Notes: generated by a model not told the origin, from the letters alone. A DNA stretch of 49,610 nucleotides from Haloarcula japonica DSM 6131 (GCF_000336635.1 NZ_AOLY01000018.1:1-49610), one strand, 5' to 3'; positions 33,314 to 42,093 are shown, numbered from the stretch's first letter. Numbers and translations: made by a program.

Positions 33314-34047
33314 TTACATTTCTTTTGTTTCAAAATTCTGCCCTGAATTATCAACCCGGTCAAGAGCTTCCGTCGCCACATCACCTAGTTCACCTGCCTC
33401 GATATGCGAATACCGCTCCCGCACCATATCCTCGGAATTATCCAGGTATCGGGCCGCGACTGTGTACCCGAACGCGCGAACAAGAACCTCCCCCATTCCA
33501 CGTCGACCGCCGTGCGGTGCTAAATAGTCGTGTTTCGGGTGGTCGATGGCGATCTTCGCGGCCTCCGAGAGTCGCTGGAGAATGGATCGGGCGCCATCCG
33601 TCATAATCGACTGCGGTCGTGTGTCCTCATCGAGTGCCAGTAGGAGATCGCGAGCGTACTCAACACGTCGCTTGTCAATTGTCTCCGATTGCTCTCCCCG
33701 GTCGGCTAACTCCTCCCGTACAAGTTCTGCAAGCGTCCGTTGGTCGAACGTCGGAAACACCGGCCATCGCTCCGTCGGTGGGTCCATCAGCTGGCGATAG
33801 CTTCGCAGCGGCGAGATTACCGGGTCGGGGAGGCTCGCGGCGTCCCACTGCTGCTTCTTCCGGTAGACGTCCATACTCCCGTCGTCAAGGGAGAGGTCCT
33901 CCCAGCGGACTCCGCGCCGGCGCGGATCATTCGAGTCTCGGAGAAGTTCCCCGACCGGACAGCCGTGTACTCGAGGACGAACACCAGAGCCCGGTCACGA
34001 GCCACCTTCAGCGCCGCGTAGCGTGCTCGCTGCTTGATACTGAGCAT
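33314..34047 (-). pseudogene. Tyrosine recombinase/integrase remnant with one frameshift
   Basis: The catalytic domain of a haloarchaeal tyrosine recombinase is split over two frames. The first part (from 34047) reads RDRALVFVLEYTAVRSG, containing the first catalytic Arg. The second continues as ELLRDSNDPRRRGVRWED and ends with HGGRRGMGEVL (His and second Arg) and RERYSHIE (nucleophile Tyr). One missing base in the C-run at 33949-33952 explains the switch. Upstream of 34047 the frame meets a stop 11 codons earlier and I find no N-terminal arm-binding domain, so the gene is also truncated. It probably once integrated the element that contains this region. Confidence 0.8.
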
Positions 34048-34353
34048 TGCGTGTCTGCATGAGCGTGAACGCTAGAAGCACCTCCCACAGGACGTTGCTT
34101 CGCGTGAAACAGGTTTCGTAGGTGTAGGCCGGCCTGAGGTTACAGTCACGGCAGTGGAACGCGGTCGAGATGCCGCCACATTTGAGCGGAGTTTGTCCGT
34201 ATCCATGGCAGGATCTATTTCACAGAATTCCTTGAGTCGCCGCTCGATACCCACATCGAGCGGCTCAGTGTCTATCTCGACGATACCCATCAATCCGCTC
34301 GCGAAACATCGCGCCGAACGCCGACTGAGCAGAAGACATACCCCTATATCATC

Positions 34354-34500
34354 AGGGTGTCATAGAACGATTCACACACTTCAGTAGCTCCCGGAAAACC
34401 GCTGTCTGAGAGATGGATATTATCGCCGCTATTCAGAAGTAGCAACAGCGGTTCTCTCGGCCGGTATCAAAAAACCATGCCAACTGTTCTATGACACCCT
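34354..34500. mobile_element. MITE with 14-bp inverted repeats
   Basis: GGGTGTCATAGAAC at 34355-34368 is repeated in perfect inverse orientation at 34486-34499 (15 bp if the flanking A/T are counted). It contains no ORF. The flanks CCTATATCATC (34343-34353) and CCTATATGATG (34501-34511) are 11-bp direct repeats with two mismatches, like an old target-site duplication of 10-11 bp as made by IS4-group (ISH8-like) elements. It would be mobilised in trans by a transposase that recognises these ends. Confidence 0.75.
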
Positions 34501-34643
34501 CCTATATGATGGTTATCTCAGTATACTATAGGGTCTTTATAGAGTTCTACATAAGAGCGATAAAATCGACTACTTCTCCTCGACTGCTAGAGACGTATTC
34601 GCTACGTTGTCTCCCTGCAGATACACTTGTGCCCCTGTCGAGG

Positions 34644-35340
34644 GTCGTATTTAGTTAAGCGTGAAAAATGAGGCGGGAGAATTTCTTGCTGGTTCATGGC
34701 AGAAATCGCCCGCCTCAGCGGATGTAGAGAGTGGATTGATTTGGATTTGTGGAGCGCGAGCGGACACCCGAGTCAGCGATGGCGTTTGGTATTCAATCGC
34801 ACGTTGCAGGATTATCGCTGTTGAATACCGTCGAATTACTCGATTCACTGGGTGTCCAACGCAGTCGCAAAGCTGTCCACGATTGGGTTCGGAAAGCCGA
34901 GCCACAGCCAGAATCCGGGAAATCTCCGAATCAGATTACGCTCGACGAAACTGTGATTCGTATCAACGATCAGCAATTCTGGCTGTACGCCGTTACCAAT
35001 CCACAGTCGAACGACTTGCTTCACCTCCGGTTGTTTGCGACGACTACGACCACCCTCACAGAAATTTTCCTACGCGAACTTCGGCACAAACACGATGTCG
35101 AAACTGCTGTCTTTCTCGTCGATGGCGCTCAACACCTCCAAACTGCACTGCAACGAACTGGACTCCGATTTCAGATGTGTCGCCACGGAAATCGGAACGC
35201 CGTCGAACGGATCTTTCGAGAGCTGACGCGTCGAACCTCGTCGTTTTCGAACTTCTTCAGTCATGTCGACCTGGAAACCGCCGAAAACTGGTTGCAGAGT
35301 TTCGCTCGCTGGCACAATGTCACTAACTAAACACTACGGG
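34644..35340 (+). mobile_element. IS6-family insertion sequence (frameshifted)
   Basis: An element of about 700 bp around an IS6-type transposase. The left end (GTCGTATTTAGTTA near 34645-34658) and the inverted right end (GTAGTGTTTAGTTA, read from about 35338 leftwards) agree at 12 of 14 positions, so they are imperfect terminal repeats. I cannot see a clear target duplication. The size and single ORF match short haloarchaeal IS6 elements. Confidence 0.65.
34696..35330 (+). pseudogene. IS6-family DDE transposase with N-terminal frameshift
   Basis: From ATG at 34696 the reading starts MAEIARLSGCREWIDLDL, the usual beginning of haloarchaeal IS6 transposases. It then leaves the frame; the main part continues as ERERTPESAMAFGIQSH up to the stop at 35330. 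One missing T in the TTT at about 34744-34749 explains this. The body has SRKAVHDWVRKAE (helix-turn-helix), the catalytic LDETVIRI and AVFLVDGAQ (two Asp) and GNRNAVERIFRELTRR (Glu). The TATA for expression is unclear. Without the missing base the protein would be about 210 residues, the normal length. Confidence 0.82.
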
Positions 35341-35414
35341 TAGAATAGCTACAACCTATATCAGTTGCAAATCAGCTGCCCGGAATCCCACGTTCGTACC
35401 CGTTTTTCAGCAGC

Positions 35415-35993
35415 CTATTGAGCGGTCAGTTCTGTATAGATCATCACCGTATTTGTGGGCGAATGGACGACCATGATGTCAACAGTCTCGCCAACATCCA
35501 GTGAACACGCGCCATTAGTTATTCGAAGCTCGAAGGACGAGCCAGCAGCAAACGTGTTTGTCGTGTCTTCGTGCAGAACGCCTACATCCCAAGATTAACC
35601 GACCGTTCCCTCACTAAGCAGGTTCTGGTTGCCCTGGAAATTCACCTCATCGAACGGGAAATACGTCGGCGTTGACGCGGTCCCCGTCGTCGGAGCAGGC
35701 AAATTAATGAGTCTAGTTGTCTTCCCACATGCCCTGACAACGATTTCCATTTCAGATACTGCAACTGAGTCGCCAGCGATATGTGTAAATCAGATGATTT
35801 GATTGTCTGCACCCTTCCTATCGCCAATAAATTCCGCAGTAGATTGTCCGACCACCGGGCCAGCATCGTTTAGATCATCAGTCACTCCCAGAGCAAAGAT
35901 GGGAATTGTCGCTCCAAGGATCACAGCAATTGCTACCTACAAAATAGTTGAAACAACTGAAGAGACAGCGCGCGGTGACTGTGAAACCTCCAT
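35415..35993 (-). pseudogene. Type IV pilin-like gene with three in-frame stops
   Basis: One minus-strand frame of 193 codons reads as a haloarchaeal type IV pilin. It starts MEVSQSPRAVSSVVSTIL and continues VAIAVILGATIPIFALGV, the class III signal and hydrophobic core, then a beta-rich domain up to the stop at 35415. It is interrupted by TAG (35937-35939), TGA (35790-35792) and TAA (35595-35597), with no frameshift. Each stop is one substitution from a plausible sense codon (ATG-like, CGA, GAA). With three different stops, decay is far likelier than recoding. It would have encoded an adhesive surface pilus subunit. Confidence 0.8.
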
Positions 35994-36061
35994 GCTGTAA
36001 CCTTAGCTTGTTTCAATGGGATAGCTATTTTGCTTCAGCGAGAGAATTCCCCCTTCCCGTG

Positions 36062-36139
36062 AGTGACGAGTGTTGGGTATCGGAGTATCACGCAGACATC
36101 AATGCGGCGGTCAACATCGCTGACCGCCACGACCCGTGA
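36062..36139 (+). pseudogene. C-terminal remnant of a second TnpB
   Basis: The last 25 codons read SDECWVSEYHADINAAVN followed by IADRHDP and stop; HADINAAVNIADR is the end of the TnpB RuvC domain, including its last catalytic Asp. The zinc finger and everything upstream are lost. The adjacent 3' sequence still looks like the right end of an IS1341-type element. Confidence 0.75.
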
Positions 36140-36350
36140 GGTGAGAGACTGCCGCTGAAACTCGCAGGCGAGACATTTCACGGGATAGGAGCGCCTGTGA
36201 CAGCGCCACGACTCACCGGGAGGCGAGCGAGAAACCCCTCGCAGATGACCCTCTCGGCCTTCCACGAGTTGGGAACCCTCTGCCAGCAACAGCGAAACTT
36301 AGCTGGTATTCCCATGCCGGGAAGCCGCGCCGTTCACGGTGCGGAGGATG
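36140..36350 (+). ncRNA. Orphan TnpB guide-RNA (omega RNA) right end
   Basis: About 210 bases after the TnpB remnant are rich in short hairpins: CTCG/CGAG near 36154-36163, and a terminal stem CCGCGCCG (36325-36332) with CGGTGCGG (36337-36344), followed by AGGATGTCA. This resembles the conserved right end of haloarchaeal IS1341-type elements, where the guide-RNA scaffold ends just before the guide. The guide would be read from 36351 onward, the 3' end of the TRAM-protein gene. Expression and function are not shown. Confidence 0.5.
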
Positions 36351-36773
36351 TCATTCGTCGTCGCGTACCCGTGCAATAACCTCAGCGAAGGCAACGTTTG
36401 CTCTAACGTCGGAAATCTCCACAGTAACACGCTCCCCAATCTCAGTATCGGGAACAATCACTACGAACCCTCGCTCAACACGCGCGAGTCCATCGCCCTG
36501 GTCGCCGAGACTCTCGATGTCGACGGTACGTTGTTCGCCTTCCGCAACTGGCGGCGTCTGTGGCTCCTGTGACCCACGTTTTCTCCGGGGTTCTGTCTCA
36601 CTTTGTTGAGACTCGGTCTCAGTCGGATGTGAAAGCAGTGCGACGCGATACATTGCATTAGCCTGCAGAGAACCAGCCTGTAGCTCTTGCTTGGGTACTT
36701 CAATTACATACGAGTCATCGTGTTCTTCCACAGTGCCAGCAAACAGACAGTGTAGTTGAGACGGAATATCCAT
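36351..36773 (-). CDS. TRAM-domain protein
   Basis: A 140-residue protein. The C-terminal 60 residues form a TRAM domain (EQRTVDIESLGDQGDGLAR, then GFVVIVPDTEIGERVTVEI and ANVAFAEVIAR), a small beta-barrel that binds RNA, common in haloarchaea as a stand-alone or short fusion protein. The first 50 residues include EEHDDSYVIEVPKQEL, possibly a second barrel strand set, joined by a charged linker (RRKRGSQEPQ). Its 3' end abuts the right end of the dead TnpB element, which may have inserted exactly here and could have altered the last codons. Confidence 0.85.
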   Translation of the reverse strand: MDIPSQLHCLFAGTVEEHDDSYVIEVPKQELQAGSLQANAMYRVALLSHPTETESQQSETEPRRKRGSQEPQTPPVAEGEQRTVDIESLGDQGDGLARVERGFVVIVPDTEIGERVTVEISDVRANVAFAEVIARVRDDE

Positions 36774-37294
36774 CAGTCGTATTGTATGTAATGTACCTAG
36801 CTAGCGGTATTTGACTCTATTGTCTATGATCACTTCGGCGCACCGAACCGCTTGTCTGCTTCGGGCGACGCTTCTCGTACTGATTGCTCCGTTCTGTCGG
36901 TCCATGCCTCTGATACAGACCGACGCCGACTGTAACGGCGGCGTGTCGAGGCCAGATCTCACCCAGTAAGAGCCAATGCGAAGCCCACGGCCGAACGCTC
37001 ACTGCTCGTCCCCTCCCCTGTCCGTCGGTTCTGGTAACAGTTAGTGCCGCTGGATAGCATCATGACGCCGCGACGCGCTCAGTCTGCTTGCGCTCGCTGG
37101 GATCATCCTATCAGTGTGTGGGTGTCTCGCTTAGTGACTGGGGAAGCCGACGCACAAGTTGATAGTCGGTAGAGTGTCCGTTTGAGGGGCCGAAAGAGTG
37201 GAAATGCTGTCATTAGCCAAGAGTCTGAACAGCAGGAAACCGGGTGAGAATATCTAAGCACTATTCTCTGCGTCGCCACGTGTATATCAGCTTC
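36774..37294. other. Intergenic region without a supported gene
   Basis: 521 bases. The promoter region of the TRAM gene is at the left (AT-rich, 36780-36830). A 61-codon minus-strand frame (36817-37002) exists but shows no family, start signal or codon bias that I trust. I see no repeat or RNA gene. Confidence 0.4.
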
Positions 37295-37798
37295 TTAGTA
37301 CGCACCGAGTTCTTCGCGAACGCGGAATTCCAGCCAGTCTACCCGCTCCTCTAGGTCGGACACCTCTTCGTTAATCTCGTCCTCGACCTCTCGAAACCGG
37401 CCAGAAAGTGTTCCGAAAGGCGAATCTGGGTCCGGGTCTTTCACCTCGTCAATTTCTGCGATCGGGAATATACCTGTGCCGTCGGATGTAAAGTATAACC
37501 CAGCATCTGCCTCGTCTTCGGGAGACACACGCCGGAACGTAACCTTGGAACGCCAGTACATCCGCTCAAGCAGGGTTGCGACTATAGACTGGCGAGCGGC
37601 TTTGGCTCCGTCAACAGCATCTTTTCCGACGAGATCGGCTGGGAACAAATGCGCGTGGTTCTCGTGGAGGTGTGATTCGATCTCAGTAATGGATAATGCC
37701 TGATCTTGGTGATCCCGGAATAAGGAGTTGATTTCTGTCTCAAGTGGATCATACGTGGTGGCATCTTTCCATGCATCAGAATCCAGATCTATCGGCAT
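37295..37798 (-). CDS. Winged-helix-like protein with coiled-coil tail
   Basis: A 167-residue acidic protein. Residues 20-75 (LFRDHQDQALSITEIESHL, then LLERMYWRSKVTFRRV) look like a winged helix: helices followed by a short strand pair. A linker of acidic residues leads to GTGIFPIAEIDEV and a C-terminal coiled coil (FREVEDEINEEVSDLEERV). The ATG at 37798 is about 27 bases from TTATATAAGA (37819-37828), so it is leaderless. It is probably a transcription regulator of haloarchaeal type; target unknown. Confidence 0.65.
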   Translation of the reverse strand: MPIDLDSDAWKDATTYDPLETEINSLFRDHQDQALSITEIESHLHENHAHLFPADLVGKDAVDGAKAARQSIVATLLERMYWRSKVTFRRVSPEDEADAGLYFTSDGTGIFPIAEIDEVKDPDPDSPFGTLSGRFREVEDEINEEVSDLEERVDWLEFRVREELGAY

Positions 37799-37818
37799 AC
37801 TGCTGTGTAAATAGTATT

Positions 37819-37828
37819 CTTATATAAC
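37819..37828 (-). promoter_or_regulatory. TATA box for the winged-helix-like gene
   Basis: TTATATAAGA on the minus strand, centred about 27 bases before the ATG; one of the best promoter matches in the window. Confidence 0.55.
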
Positions 37829-37851
37829 AGTACCGCCGGCGTTGTGTGGTT

Positions 37852-38025
37852 TTACTGGTACTGCTGGGTAGGTGCTCGGATATCCTTGATATCCTCACCG
37901 CCCATCCACGCTACGGCTGAGACTGTCGACAGCGCCGTCGCGAGAACGAATTGGACGCCAGTCAGAACCCGGGTACTGGGCTCGGGACGAATATTCGGGG
38001 GAATTCTTTTGAATAGTTCGCATGC
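37852..38025 (-). pseudogene. Fragment encoding one membrane helix
   Basis: A 57-codon open stretch without an ATG reads FKRIPPNIRPEPSTRVLTG, a membrane helix (VQFVLATALSTVSAVAWM) and a short polar tail ending APTQQYQ. It is bounded upstream by an in-frame TAA. It looks like the C-terminal piece of a decayed membrane protein. The remaining bases to 38277 hold nothing I can call. Confidence 0.3.
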
Positions 38026-38277
38026 TTACCGAGTAGTCGTTTCAGGGTGGCAACCTAGCAATAAATGACAGTTAGAGAGCGGAGTGGGAGATAGCTAGCC
38101 AACAAAGAGAGACTGGCATTATTTTGCCGGTTAACGCTCTGTTACCACAGAACGTTGCTGCCACGTGCTCATATCCGTTTCGACGGTATCGGCTGTGCCA
38201 CCGCCTCACCGTCCACGACACAGCGACAGAGGTATGTTAGAAGTGAAATCCAAACATCGAACTCTGTAGATAGACAG

Positions 38278-40374
38278 TCAATCGACTGAGAATGTCGTTA
38301 ACCCTGTTGTCCCGTCGCTCCGACTGAAAGTTGCTGAAACCGTATCGGTAGATTGGCCCTCTGTGTCGACATCATACACGACTATTTCGATTGTTGTTCC
38401 AGTTGAAATGTCTTGGTTTGCCTGATATGTAATTCTCACTGTTCCTTCAGTTGCAGCGATTGTTGCGGTTCCATCACTGAGGCTTGAAAAAAAGTCGCTG
38501 ATCTCTGCGGATCTATAATCTGCCGGATCCGGGAATTCGTTTCCGCCTCCCTTCAGTCCCTGTGCTTCGTCGAAATTAATTGTTACAGTCTCGCCATTTG
38601 CTAGCGACTTATTGAGTGTAAAAGTAAATGTTTGTGACCCAAATACTGTCGAAGAGGGTACATTTGTAGCACTAAGACTAGAGAATCCAGGCGGACCGCC
38701 ACCACTGTCTCCGCCGCCTCCCATATCCGCCGCACCTGGGGCGACTTTTGTGCCCAGCACAGTGATCGTGGGATCATCAATGAGCCACTCATCATTCGGG
38801 TTGTCGGCGTCTACCTGTTTGAACCGGAGCCCGAAATTATCATGAATTGCTGCCTCTCCGAGTCGCACTGTTCGAATCTCTGCAGAGTCCGATCCCTGAG
38901 GGCGTTCCTGTAGTTTGCTGTCGGCTTCCACCCAATTACCGTCCTTGGACAGATATTCAGCCACTAACTGACCATTGCCGTCGGGAGTTCCTCGGTCACT
39001 GTTCACAACCCAATACTGAATGATAACTGACTCGCCACCGGTCGTATCATATCCCGTAGTTTTGATTCCACCGTCGCTTCCCCCATCAAGCAGCACTGCC
39101 CATTCACCGCTGTTTGACTGCTGTGTATTATCCCGCTTGTCCGCATCATTGCCCTCAAATGACCCAAATTTGCTATATTCTCCGAGGCCTGATTCAAAGT
39201 CCGCTGAAGAGGGTGTCGAGACCACTAGTGAATCCTTTGCGCCACCACTCTGTGTCCAGAGCGTTGTATTTCCTACTGCTCGATTGAACGTTACATTTGT
39301 TTGGGAGGCACCAGCTCGGCCTGTTACGTTCAGTCGTTCCTGTACTGTCGCGATGTTTCCATCACCCGACCCAAATCCGACCGGCGCGCCAATCTGCGTT
39401 GGATCGGTTGATGCTCTCAGAGTCACATTACAGGGAAACTGTGGACAAACCTCGCTGGGCTCTGTCGGACCTGGAACCAGTCTTGTATCAACCCACGAGA
39501 TATTATACGCTGTTCCCCCTCCGTTTTGATTGCCGTCGTTATTTTTGACGTATGCTGGATTATTGTCGGGTCTTTCTCCAACACCAACCGGAGAGCACTT
39601 AAGATTATAATCTGAGTTATCGAAGTTGATTTTCACCGCCTGCCCACTGACTGATTCAACACCACTCACATGCGTCTGCTCACTCAGCAACTGCTCCCAC
39701 TCGGTAGCTGACAGCCGTGTTGGTACAACGAGACTGAACGACCCGGAGACGGATTTGAATCCGGTTTCATTTCCTTCCACCGTAACTGAAGCTACGCTAC
39801 TTCCTCCCTGATCGGACTCACCGACAAGCGGGTAGAGGTGGACCGTTGTGTTCTGAACGAGTTGTTGGTCAGTCTGAAATGACCGACTCTCTGACCGGCC
39901 ATTGGTATAGGTAACTGTATTCTCGTAAGTGATATTCTTTACAGAGTCAAGATAATTATAATTTGGTTGGTAAGTCGCCGCCCCTGTTGTCACTGAATCA
40001 AGCCCGCAGAGCTCTTGTGTTGATGGTGTGCCTCCCTCCTGTAATTCGAACGCTTTGCTGTCCCCACCTATCGACCTCACTCGCAGTGATCCTGAAGATC
40101 GTTGTGGCTGTGCCGCAATCATTCGAGGAGGATAGCTTGTTCCGAGTTGAACCGGGGCCTGCGAGGCGTCACCATCTTGGCCAGCATTAAGAATCTCGTT
40201 CCGGAGTATCTCCATTTCGTTCTGGGCCGTGGTGAAGTGGTTAAACTCGACATCGCGGTTCTGATTTGGTACAATAACGGCTTGATGAAGGCTAAATGAG
40301 ATTACTAGAATCCCGAACAGGAGAACTGCGCCGATTTGTACCGATTGGGCGCGTGTATCCTCCAAAAATATCAT
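38278..40374 (-). CDS. Large pilin-like surface protein with jelly-roll domain
   Basis: A 698-residue protein. The N-terminus (MIFLEDTRAQSVQIGAVLLF, then GILVISFSLHQ) resembles class III pilin signals of haloarchaea: a short charged leader and one hydrophobic helix, with the rest outside the cell. The extracellular part is Ser/Thr/Gly/Asn-rich with many N-x-S/T sites. Residues about 395-545 (ADFESGLGEYSKFGSFEGN to NDEWLIDDPTITVLG) look like a MAM/laminin-G-type jelly roll. A Gly-rich linker (GGGGDSGGGPPG) follows and then a C-terminal beta domain. It is much longer than ordinary pilins (100-200 residues), so it may be an adhesin or tip-like protein. It is AT-richer than the flanking ATPase region. 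Confidence 0.7.
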   Translation of the reverse strand: MIFLEDTRAQSVQIGAVLLFGILVISFSLHQAVIVPNQNRDVEFNHFTTAQNEMEILRNEILNAGQDGDASQAPVQLGTSYPPRMIAAQPQRSSGSLRVRSIGGDSKAFELQEGGTPSTQELCGLDSVTTGAATYQPNYNYLDSVKNITYENTVTYTNGRSESRSFQTDQQLVQNTTVHLYPLVGESDQGGSSVASVTVEGNETGFKSVSGSFSLVVPTRLSATEWEQLLSEQTHVSGVESVSGQAVKINFDNSDYNLKCSPVGVGERPDNNPAYVKNNDGNQNGGGTAYNISWVDTRLVPGPTEPSEVCPQFPCNVTLRASTDPTQIGAPVGFGSGDGNIATVQERLNVTGRAGASQTNVTFNRAVGNTTLWTQSGGAKDSLVVSTPSSADFESGLGEYSKFGSFEGNDADKRDNTQQSNSGEWAVLLDGGSDGGIKTTGYDTTGGESVIIQYWVVNSDRGTPDGNGQLVAEYLSKDGNWVEADSKLQERPQGSDSAEIRTVRLGEAAIHDNFGLRFKQVDADNPNDEWLIDDPTITVLGTKVAPGAADMGGGGDSGGGPPGFSSLSATNVPSSTVFGSQTFTFTLNKSLANGETVTINFDEAQGLKGGGNEFPDPADYRSAEISDFFSSLSDGTATIAATEGTVRITYQANQDISTGTTIEIVVYDVDTEGQSTDTVSATFSRSDGTTGLTTFSVD

Positions 40375-40419
40375 ATCTCACTTCACAACTAAAGGAATAT
40401 ATGTGTTTGGACACACTAA

Positions 40420-40725
40420 ATGTATATTTCAGTGACAGACTTCGACCAAATTGTGCCATCTACTTGGCGCGAACACGTTTCGGACCCTCGTGTTCGCCGG
40501 TTTTGGCATCTCGGACTATTGGGTTTGTTTCTCCATGGCGTCGCTGATCCACTTGTTACCTATCTTGTCAGTCCAGTGTATGGCGTTGGCATAGAAACAA
40601 ATCGCTGGCTAAGTATGTATCTGCATCAGGTGCCAATCGCATTTATTCTTATCTATTTTCCCTCTATATCCTCACTATTGCCGGATTTTGTACATTCACG
40701 TACTCGATCGGGGCACGCTCGGTGA
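40420..40725 (+). CDS. Truncated small membrane protein
   Basis: A 101-residue reading with one or two membrane helices (FWHLGLLGLFLHGVADPLVTYL and VPIAFILIYFPSISSLL). The last dozen residues (VHSRTRSGHAR) come from the other side of a composition boundary near 40685 and are probably not native, so the original protein was longer. It starts at ATG 40420, 45 bases from the divergent pilin-like gene. Family unknown. Confidence 0.5.
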   Translation: MYISVTDFDQIVPSTWREHVSDPRVRRFWHLGLLGLFLHGVADPLVTYLVSPVYGVGIETNRWLSMYLHQVPIAFILIYFPSISSLLPDFVHSRTRSGHAR

Positions 40726-40948
40726 GCTCTACAAGGTCGAACCGGACTTCGACTGGAAAATCCACGATCGGCCCAGCGCCCAACGCGTGTTGCTCCGTGA
40801 TGCGGAGAAGTACGCCCGCGAGCGAGAGCTGTGGGCCGCGACGTACATCCTGCCCGCGTACAACCGCGCGGTCGAACGATGGGCTGGAGAGGCTGACGAA
40901 CACCGTGAGGACAAGAACGGCGAACACGATCCAGCGAGGACGATGTGA
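40688..40948 (+). CDS. N-terminally truncated protein before the P-loop ATPase
   Basis: An 86-codon GC-rich frame begins at a TTG right at the junction (YIHVLDRGTLGELYKVEPDF) and ends at a TGA that overlaps the GTG/ATG start area of the next gene. Acidic, soluble, helical. The lack of a good start and the abrupt change in composition indicate that the 5' end was removed by recombination. It is probably the remaining half of a gene paired with the ATPase in a plasmid or provirus. Confidence 0.5.
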   Translation: MYIHVLDRGTLGELYKVEPDFDWKIHDRPSAQRVLLRDAEKYARERELWAATYILPAYNRAVERWAGEADEHREDKNGEHDPARTM

Positions 40949-40950
40949 CC

Positions 40951-42093
40951 ATGCCTGAGCTGCATGATCCACAGGACCTGGGATTTGTGGAACCGCACTA
41001 CGGAAGCGAACAGTGGCAGGGTGACGCTCGATGTCATTCTGACGGCCGTCACCTGCGGCGCATCCACGGCATGCCGAAGTTCGATCCTGACCAGTTCGAC
41101 GAGGATAGTCTCGTCCCGGCGTTTTGGGACCACACGTGGGACGGCGGCCGGAACCAGCCCAGCGGTGGCGTCGAGTGGTTCGCTACCGGGCCGCCGAATT
41201 CCGGGAAAACGACACTCGCACTGCGGGCAGCGCAGATCGACATGGAGGTCAACAACTCCCGGGTCGTCTGGCGAGCTGCGACAGGCTCGCGGTCGGAGTG
41301 GCTTCCATACGCGCCTGTCGCACACGTGTGTCTCCCCAAGGGGTACGAGGCGACCGCCCGTGTCGTTCCGAAGGGCGGGAACCGGAACTCGATGGGCAAA
41401 GAGGTCCCGCTCAAGGATGTCGTCCGGAAGGTTACGCACTACAGTGATATCATGGACCTGAATCTCAACGTCCTGCAGGACGGCGTGTTCCACGTCGTCT
41501 ACCCTGACGCGAAAATGCGAGGCTGTCAGTGGGTCTACGAAGAGAGCGACAAAGTCATCGACGGCGTCGAGTTCCAGCATGGAGACCCGGTCGATCACTG
41601 GTGGTTCGGCTGGGCGCTATCACTCGTCGAACGCGGCCCGTTCGACTGGACGACCTGGATCTGTGACGAGGTTGCGTCGCTCGCCCGTGAGGGCGTCTCG
41701 AAGGACAAGTACGCGACACTGCAGAAAGTCCAACTTGCTGGGACTGCCGTAGAGGACTTTCGGAAGAACGGGATCATCGGCCTGTTCTTCGATCACAAGG
41801 ACAAGCACCTACACAATCTCTGGACCGACCGGATTCGCTGGCGCGTCGCGATGAACGGCACTGCGAATCCACACGGCGGGTCGGCACCGAAAGGATTCGA
41901 GTCCGTCAGGATGGAGGAAGATGTCACCTCGGATCTTGATATCGGCGAGGCCGTTCTCTACAATGAGCAGGCATTCACCTGGCCGCCGATCACATGGCCG
42001 GAGATCTCGAAGCCGATCCACGGCGACCTGAAAGTCTACCTCTCCGAGAGCGATTCGGACCGAGCTACGGTGGCGGGGGGTGCGTCGGCATGA
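40951..42093 (+). CDS. P-loop ATPase of haloarchaeal plasmid/virus type
   Basis: A 380-residue ATPase. Walker A is GPPNSGKTTLALRAA near residue 75-90. A Walker B-like strand with an acidic pair occurs at FDWTTWICDEVASLARE (about 235-250), and a sensor-like Asn/His segment (IIGLFFDHKDKHLHNLW) follows. The overall style (HerA/FtsK-related or RecA-like, single domain) resembles conserved ATPases of haloarchaeal plasmids and pleomorphic virus relatives. ATG at 40951 is used; a GTG at 40945 overlaps the previous stop and would add two residues. It may act in genome packaging or partition; this is inferred from family style only. Confidence 0.65.
   Translation: MPELHDPQDLGFVEPHYGSEQWQGDARCHSDGRHLRRIHGMPKFDPDQFDEDSLVPAFWDHTWDGGRNQPSGGVEWFATGPPNSGKTTLALRAAQIDMEVNNSRVVWRAATGSRSEWLPYAPVAHVCLPKGYEATARVVPKGGNRNSMGKEVPLKDVVRKVTHYSDIMDLNLNVLQDGVFHVVYPDAKMRGCQWVYEESDKVIDGVEFQHGDPVDHWWFGWALSLVERGPFDWTTWICDEVASLAREGVSKDKYATLQKVQLAGTAVEDFRKNGIIGLFFDHKDKHLHNLWTDRIRWRVAMNGTANPHGGSAPKGFESVRMEEDVTSDLDIGEAVLYNEQAFTWPPITWPEISKPIHGDLKVYLSESDSDRATVAGGASA

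Noticed and set aside
34048-34343. Possible integrase N-terminus or zinc-finger protein (minus strand, CGG...CRDC pattern)
   Set aside because: One frame shows two Cys pairs, but it stops quickly and does not join the integrase in a convincing way.
35937-35939. TAG in the pilin gene as a possible recoded amino acid
   Set aside because: The same frame also contains TGA and TAA, so recoding is far less likely than decay.
36817-37002. 61-codon minus-strand ORF
   Set aside because: No domain, no promoter, and basic/aromatic composition unlike the acidic proteins around it.
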